The notes beneath the pieces were generated by a model. That model saw only the letters and a program-made list of their open reading frames with translations. It did not search any database and was not told the DNA's origin. DNA of 8,752 nt from DAOTVD01 sp034437075 (GTDB taxonomy: Bacteria; Chloroflexota; Anaerolineae; Aggregatilineales; J027). Position 1 is the stretch's first letter. Every line of letters begins with the position of its first letter. The position numbers were made by a program, and so were the translations under genes. The DNA is taken from positions 1 through 8,752 of the forward strand of contig DAOTVD010000121.1 in the NCBI GenBank assembly GCA_034437075.1. The letters are read 5' to 3'. Below, piece by piece: positions 6,844 to 8,752 of the stretch.

Positions 6844-7105
6844 GGGCGTGTGGTGCGGATGTGGTCAAGTGGTGCCCGGTTGGTAGTATAACAAAATATA
6901 ACAAATCACCATGTTAGAAGTCGTATGTCATGCGAGTGTCACCAACCAGGCATCACAAAAAAAGGCGACACGAACATATCGAAGCGCCCCATGTATCAGA
7001 ATAGCCAGTCGAAAACTTTACGGAATTCGGGAATTTGTCACTTTATGAGAGCCGAACAGTGTATAATGTCTGACATGCGCTTTGAAAAAGAAGAGAATTT
7101 CAGCC
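6844..7105. other. AT-richer intergenic leader with a tandem 10-mer
   Basis: Between the terminator and the pRiA4b-type gene I see no credible gene. The segment contains TATAACAAAA followed at once by TATAACAAAT (6887-6906, 9 of 10 identical), an A-run near 6956-6963, and an imperfect dyad GTGTCACC (6936-6943) with GGCGACAC (6964-6971). The tandem 10-mer has the spacing of one helical turn and could be a regulator site, but may also be simple AT-rich drift. Confidence 0.3.
7035..7067 (+). promoter_or_regulatory. Candidate promoter for the pRiA4b-type gene
   Basis: A perfect -10 box TATAAT (7062-7067) lies 38 bases before the start codon at 7106. TTGTCA (7035-7040) looks like a -35 box, but the 21-base spacing is too long for a normal sigma-70 promoter; at 17 bases only a poor match is found. 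Transcription would begin near 7074, leaving a leader of about 30 nt. Confidence 0.5.
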
Positions 7106-7675
7106 ATGGCAAAAGCAGAAATTTACCAAATAAAGATAACGCTAAACGGCATTCGCCCGCCCATTTGGCGACGTATACAAGTTGCCAGCAACACAACGTT
7201 ACAGGATTTACATAATATCTTGCAGGTAACCATGGGGTGGATGGGTGGACATTTGCATATGTTCACGGCTAGCGGTGAACAGTACAGCCTCGCTCCCTTC
7301 TACGAGCCTGACTCTAGCTTTCTTGATGAAATTGACGCAAAAGATAGTAGTCGAATCAAACTCAATAAGTTGGTAACGGGTGAAGGCTACAAGATGTTGT
7401 ATGAGTACGATTTTGGAGATGGCTGGGAGCATGTGATTTTAGTTGAAAAAATCCTGCCCATGACCCCCGATACCAAACTACCTGTTTGCATCAAAGGCAA
7501 GCGCGCTTGTCCGCCAGAAGATGTGGGTGGCATTTGGGGATATGAAGAATTCTTGCAAGCCCTCCAAGACCCCGATCATCCCGAACATGAGATGTACGCG
7601 GAATGGCTAGATTACGATTTTGACCCTGAGTACTTTGACAAAGACGAAGTCAATGTCGTGTTACAGCGCCAATAG
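7106..7675 (+). CDS. Plasmid pRiA4b ORF-3-like family protein
   Basis: A 189-aa soluble protein with the hallmarks of the pRiA4b ORF-3-like family (PF07929, also annotated as IS1096 passenger 'TnpR' family). Visible are the opening strand IYQIKITLNGIRPPIWRRIQ (6-25), LQDLHNILQVTMGW (32-45), HLHMF (49-53), the core YDFGDGWEH (101-109), GKRACPPEDVGG (131-142) and a C-terminal acidic stretch LDYDFDPEYFDKDEVN. The length is complete for a single-domain member. I chose ATG 7106 over the in-frame TTG at 7082 because conservation begins here and AGAGA (7092-7096) is 9 bases upstream. The family is common near mobile elements, but its biochemical function is not established. Its 3' end faces the DUF6398 operon with a 112-base gap holding no strong terminator. 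Confidence 0.9.
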   Translation: MAKAEIYQIKITLNGIRPPIWRRIQVASNTTLQDLHNILQVTMGWMGGHLHMFTASGEQYSLAPFYEPDSSFLDEIDAKDSSRIKLNKLVTGEGYKMLYEYDFGDGWEHVILVEKILPMTPDTKLPVCIKGKRACPPEDVGGIWGYEEFLQALQDPDHPEHEMYAEWLDYDFDPEYFDKDEVNVVLQRQ

Positions 7676-7787
7676 CAGACTCATGGTCTATCGCCAAGAT
7701 GCTCCAAAATCCATAGGCAAGCTCGTTTTGCTACGTCTAATTTTTACCTATGACTGCTTGTAGCGCTTCAAGTTCTGTTGTTGGCAT

Positions 7788-8294
7788 CTAGTCTTCAGCC
7801 TCGTCTGGGATGTAAGGAATGAGGCCTTTTTCAAAGGCTAATTCTTGAATCTCTCTGGGCAAATACCGCGCATCCACGATGAACCCATTGACGGAAATCG
7901 TCCATGCCATGATGTTGTCATCCATGCGGCTCGGTAATGTCCATTCTGGCTCCATCATGCCGATCTTCAACATATCGCGGATAGATTTTGCTTTATTACT
8001 GGCGGTGCTTTGGGCGACATCAAAAGCATCGGCTAATTCCGTAGCGGTCATGTGGGGTGTTTGGCTTTTATCAAACAAGAAATTGACTTGACCAACCGCA
8101 TAGGTGATTGCGGCTGCCCAAGTGTTTGCGTAACCTGAGTCGAGTGGGGATGGGCGCTTACGGGCAAGCTTGGCGGTCATTTGGCGACAAACCTGAGCGT
8201 ATTCGTCATTGAGATGTTCTTGGCAAACCGCATCCGTCAATTGAGTAATTTGATCATAGCGGGCTTGCATTTTCTTAGGAACTTTTATGGTCAT
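7788..8294 (-). CDS. DUF6398-type protein with helix-turn-helix-like region
   Basis: A 168-aa soluble protein. The stretch QITQLTDAVCQEHLNDEYAQ, then KLARKRPSP (43-51), NTWAAAITYAVGQVNFLFDK (57-76) and SQTPHMTATELADAF is what I recall as DUF6398, often found beside or fused to pRiA4b ORF-3-like proteins, as here. Residues 82-109 (MTATELADAFDVAQSTASNK, then AKSIRDML) read as a helix-turn-helix, suggesting nucleic-acid binding. The C-terminal part (115-168) is acidic at the end (PDEAED). ATG 8294 is well supported: CGGAGGG lies 7-8 bases upstream, and the start overlaps the stop of the preceding small gene as ATGA, implying translational coupling. The domain name is from memory and the molecular role is unknown; the architecture would suit a repressor or antitoxin-like regulator. 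Confidence 0.82.
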   Translation of the reverse strand: MTIKVPKKMQARYDQITQLTDAVCQEHLNDEYAQVCRQMTAKLARKRPSPLDSGYANTWAAAITYAVGQVNFLFDKSQTPHMTATELADAFDVAQSTASNKAKSIRDMLKIGMMEPEWTLPSRMDDNIMAWTISVNGFIVDARYLPREIQELAFEKGLIPYIPDEAED

Positions 8295-8494
8295 CTGCCC
8301 TCCGATTGAAACATAGAAATGAGTGTCTGTCCCGTATCACCAGCCTTATAAGGTGACCAAACTTCGTATGTCATCCCCGGCACCAGTAGCGCGTCTTCCT
8401 GGGTGGCTAGGTCTTGTGCCAGGGCTTGCATGATGCGCAACTTATCGGCTCGGTTGAGTTTGCGCAACTCAACGACAAGTTCTTCGAAGGTTAT
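8291..8494 (-). CDS. 67-codon small protein, apparently starting at ATA
   Basis: The open frame reads [ATA]-TFEELVVELRKLNRADKLRI, then MQALAQDLATQEDALLVPGM and TYEVWSPYKAGDTGQTLI, ending MFQSEGR. It resembles small cyanobacterial/Chloroflexota proteins with 'RADKLR.MQ.L..ELA.EE..L..G..YEVWSPY', which in memory begin near TFEEL after a methionine; they lack a named function. AAGGAG (8503-8508) is exactly 8 bases before ATA (8494-8492), and no ATG, GTG or TTG exists in frame before TTG at 8467 (which would lose nine conserved residues). The frame is blocked upstream by TGA at 8524-8522. The end overlaps the DUF6398 gene by 4 nt (ATGA). So either AUA is used for initiation, or an ATG has mutated (or been misread) to ATA. 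The helical N-half and promoter-proximal position fit an antitoxin-like or regulator role, which is inference. Confidence 0.7.
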   Translation of the reverse strand: MTFEELVVELRKLNRADKLRIMQALAQDLATQEDALLVPGMTYEVWSPYKAGDTGQTLISMFQSEGR

Positions 8495-8502
8495 AGGGGG
8501 TT

Positions 8503-8524
8503 CTCCTTTTTGAGCATTGTATCA
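8503..8524 (-). promoter_or_regulatory. Extended -10 promoter and Shine-Dalgarno of the small gene
   Basis: On the minus strand TGATACAAT (8524-8516) is an extended -10 element (TGn plus TACAAT). No good -35 box is seen 16-18 bases upstream, which is acceptable for an extended -10 promoter. Transcription should begin near 8508-8510, right at the AAGGAG Shine-Dalgarno (8508-8503), leaving a leader of about 15 nt. This geometry rules out any translation start upstream of the ATA at 8494. Confidence 0.5.
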
Positions 8525-8527
8525 GAA

Positions 8528-8582
8528 ATTGTTCTGCCGCAAATCCCCGGCATTGTTCAATCCCCGAACACAGGCTAAGCCT
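8528..8582. promoter_or_regulatory. Repeat-rich divergent control region
   Basis: Between the minus-strand operon and the plus-strand gene at 8641 lie two copies of ATTGTTC (8528-8534, 8552-8558), two copies of AATCCCCG (8542-8549, 8559-8566), a GTTC-N7-GAAC dyad (8555-8569), and a perfect dyad AGGCT-A-AGCCT (8572-8582). Such density suggests operators for one or both divergent transcripts. Which protein binds is unknown; the HTH-like DUF6398 product is a candidate. Confidence 0.4.
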
Positions 8583-8603
8583 TTGCCCCGGTATGCTGAT
8601 GCC

Positions 8604-8625
8604 ATCGTATCTTGATCGTATCTTG
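8604..8625. repeat. Tandem 11-bp direct repeat before the right-edge gene
   Basis: ATCGTATCTTG occurs twice in succession (8604-8614, 8615-8625), followed by a further AT. It ends two bases before the GGAG ribosome-binding site of the next gene. Spacing near one helical turn would put two protein-binding sites on the same DNA face; a slippage duplication is the alternative. Confidence 0.6.
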
Positions 8626-8640
8626 ATGGAGAACACCAGC

Positions 8641-8752
8641 ATGCAACATGCCAACCAACCGGAACATATCGAATACATCTCGCCCACAGCGAGCCAACTT
8701 GAGGACTACGCCTACGCGGTCTGCGAGGGCCTCGGCGGGGACTATACCGACC
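8641..8752 (+). CDS. Unrecognised protein, N-terminus only (runs off window)
   Basis: The first 37 codons of a gene cut by the window edge: MQHANQPEHIEYISPTASQL, then EDYAYAVCEGLGGDYTD. The start is supported by GGAG (8628-8631), 9 bases upstream of ATG 8641. The segment is soluble and polar, without signal peptide or membrane helix, and I do not recognise a family from it. Third-codon positions here are GC-rich (GAC TAC GCC TAC GCG GTC), which favours genuine coding. It is divergent from the small-gene/DUF6398 operon across about 146 bases. Confidence 0.6.
   Translation, partial: MQHANQPEHIEYISPTASQLEDYAYAVCEGLGGDYTD

Noticed and set aside
6925..7215. 96-codon plus-strand ORF before the pRiA4b-type gene
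   Set aside because: It overlaps the well-supported gene by 110 bases in another frame, spans the TATAAT promoter, and has no family features.
7676..7787. Possible bidirectional terminator between the convergent genes
   Set aside because: Only weak complementarity around GCAAG...TTTTGC and a short T-run; no stable stem, so not annotated.
8491..8517. 8-codon upstream ORF (MLKKENPL) whose TAA overlaps the ATA codon of the small gene as ATAA
   Set aside because: Attractive as a reinitiation leader, but its ATG overlaps the predicted -10 box, so a transcript from that promoter would not include it. It would matter only if a promoter further upstream is used.
8469..8687. 72-codon minus-strand ORF over the divergent control region
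   Set aside because: It covers both ribosome-binding sites and the repeats, reads antisense to the right-edge gene, and has no motif.
1..8752. tRNA, rRNA, CRISPR arrays, transposase genes and phage genes
   Set aside because: No tRNA-like T-arm outside coding sequence, no regularly spaced repeats, and no reading frame with transposase, integrase or phage motifs was seen on either strand.

Overview
The window looks like a stretch of accessory chromosome from a free-living, non-enteric bacterium. My best guess is the phylum Chloroflexota (Anaerolineae-like). That rests on the style of the NACHT protein, the GAF-PAS-GAF NarL-type kinase and the pRiA4b ORF-3/DUF6398 pair, all recalled from that phylum and from cyanobacteria; there is no rRNA or other direct taxonomic marker. 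Base composition is moderate, with a distinctly GC-richer patch around 6590-6850.

Layout, left to right. (1) 163-2352 (+) encodes a NACHT-family STAND NTPase with about eight membrane segments. Its first ~37 residues read like the last helix of a Ser/Thr protein kinase, so the ORF is probably the 3' part of a kinase-NACHT protein whose kinase reading frame is broken upstream. (2) 2353-2617 is intergenic: an 84-bp inverted-repeat element directly after the NACHT stop, then an operator-like palindrome and a TATAAT box before the next gene. (3) 2618-5343 (+) is a two-component system, a soluble GAF-PAS-GAF HisKA_3 sensor kinase and an overlapping NarL/FixJ-type response regulator. (4) 5430-6254 (+) is a membrane-anchored protein made only of the SecD periplasmic (P1 base plus head) domain. 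(5) 6255-7105 has no convincing conventional gene. It holds one 51-codon ORF with a good Shine-Dalgarno, a region that can fold into a three-way junction, and a GC-rich series of strong hairpins ending in an intrinsic-terminator-like stem-loop plus TTTT. (6) 7106-7675 (+) is a pRiA4b ORF-3-like protein behind a TATAAT box. (7) 7788-8494 (-) is a convergent two-gene operon: a 67-codon small protein that appears to start at ATA, overlapping by 4 nt (ATGA) a DUF6398 protein with a helix-turn-helix-like region. (8) 8495-8640 is a divergent control region with several short repeats, followed by a gene (8641 onward, +) that runs off the window.

How the parts may work together: the kinase and regulator form one phosphorelay, probably sensing a cytoplasmic ligand or redox/light signal through GAF/PAS. 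The SecD-like protein has its own Shine-Dalgarno and may be co-transcribed with them. The pRiA4b-type gene and the DUF6398 operon face each other and are a recurrent pairing as I recall it; with the small overlapping gene they form a compact cassette resembling a toxin-antitoxin or mobile-element-passenger module, though its function is unknown. The most unusual points are the ATA start supported by promoter, SD and overlap geometry; the structured RNA-like region 6365-6843; and the kinase scar on the NACHT protein.
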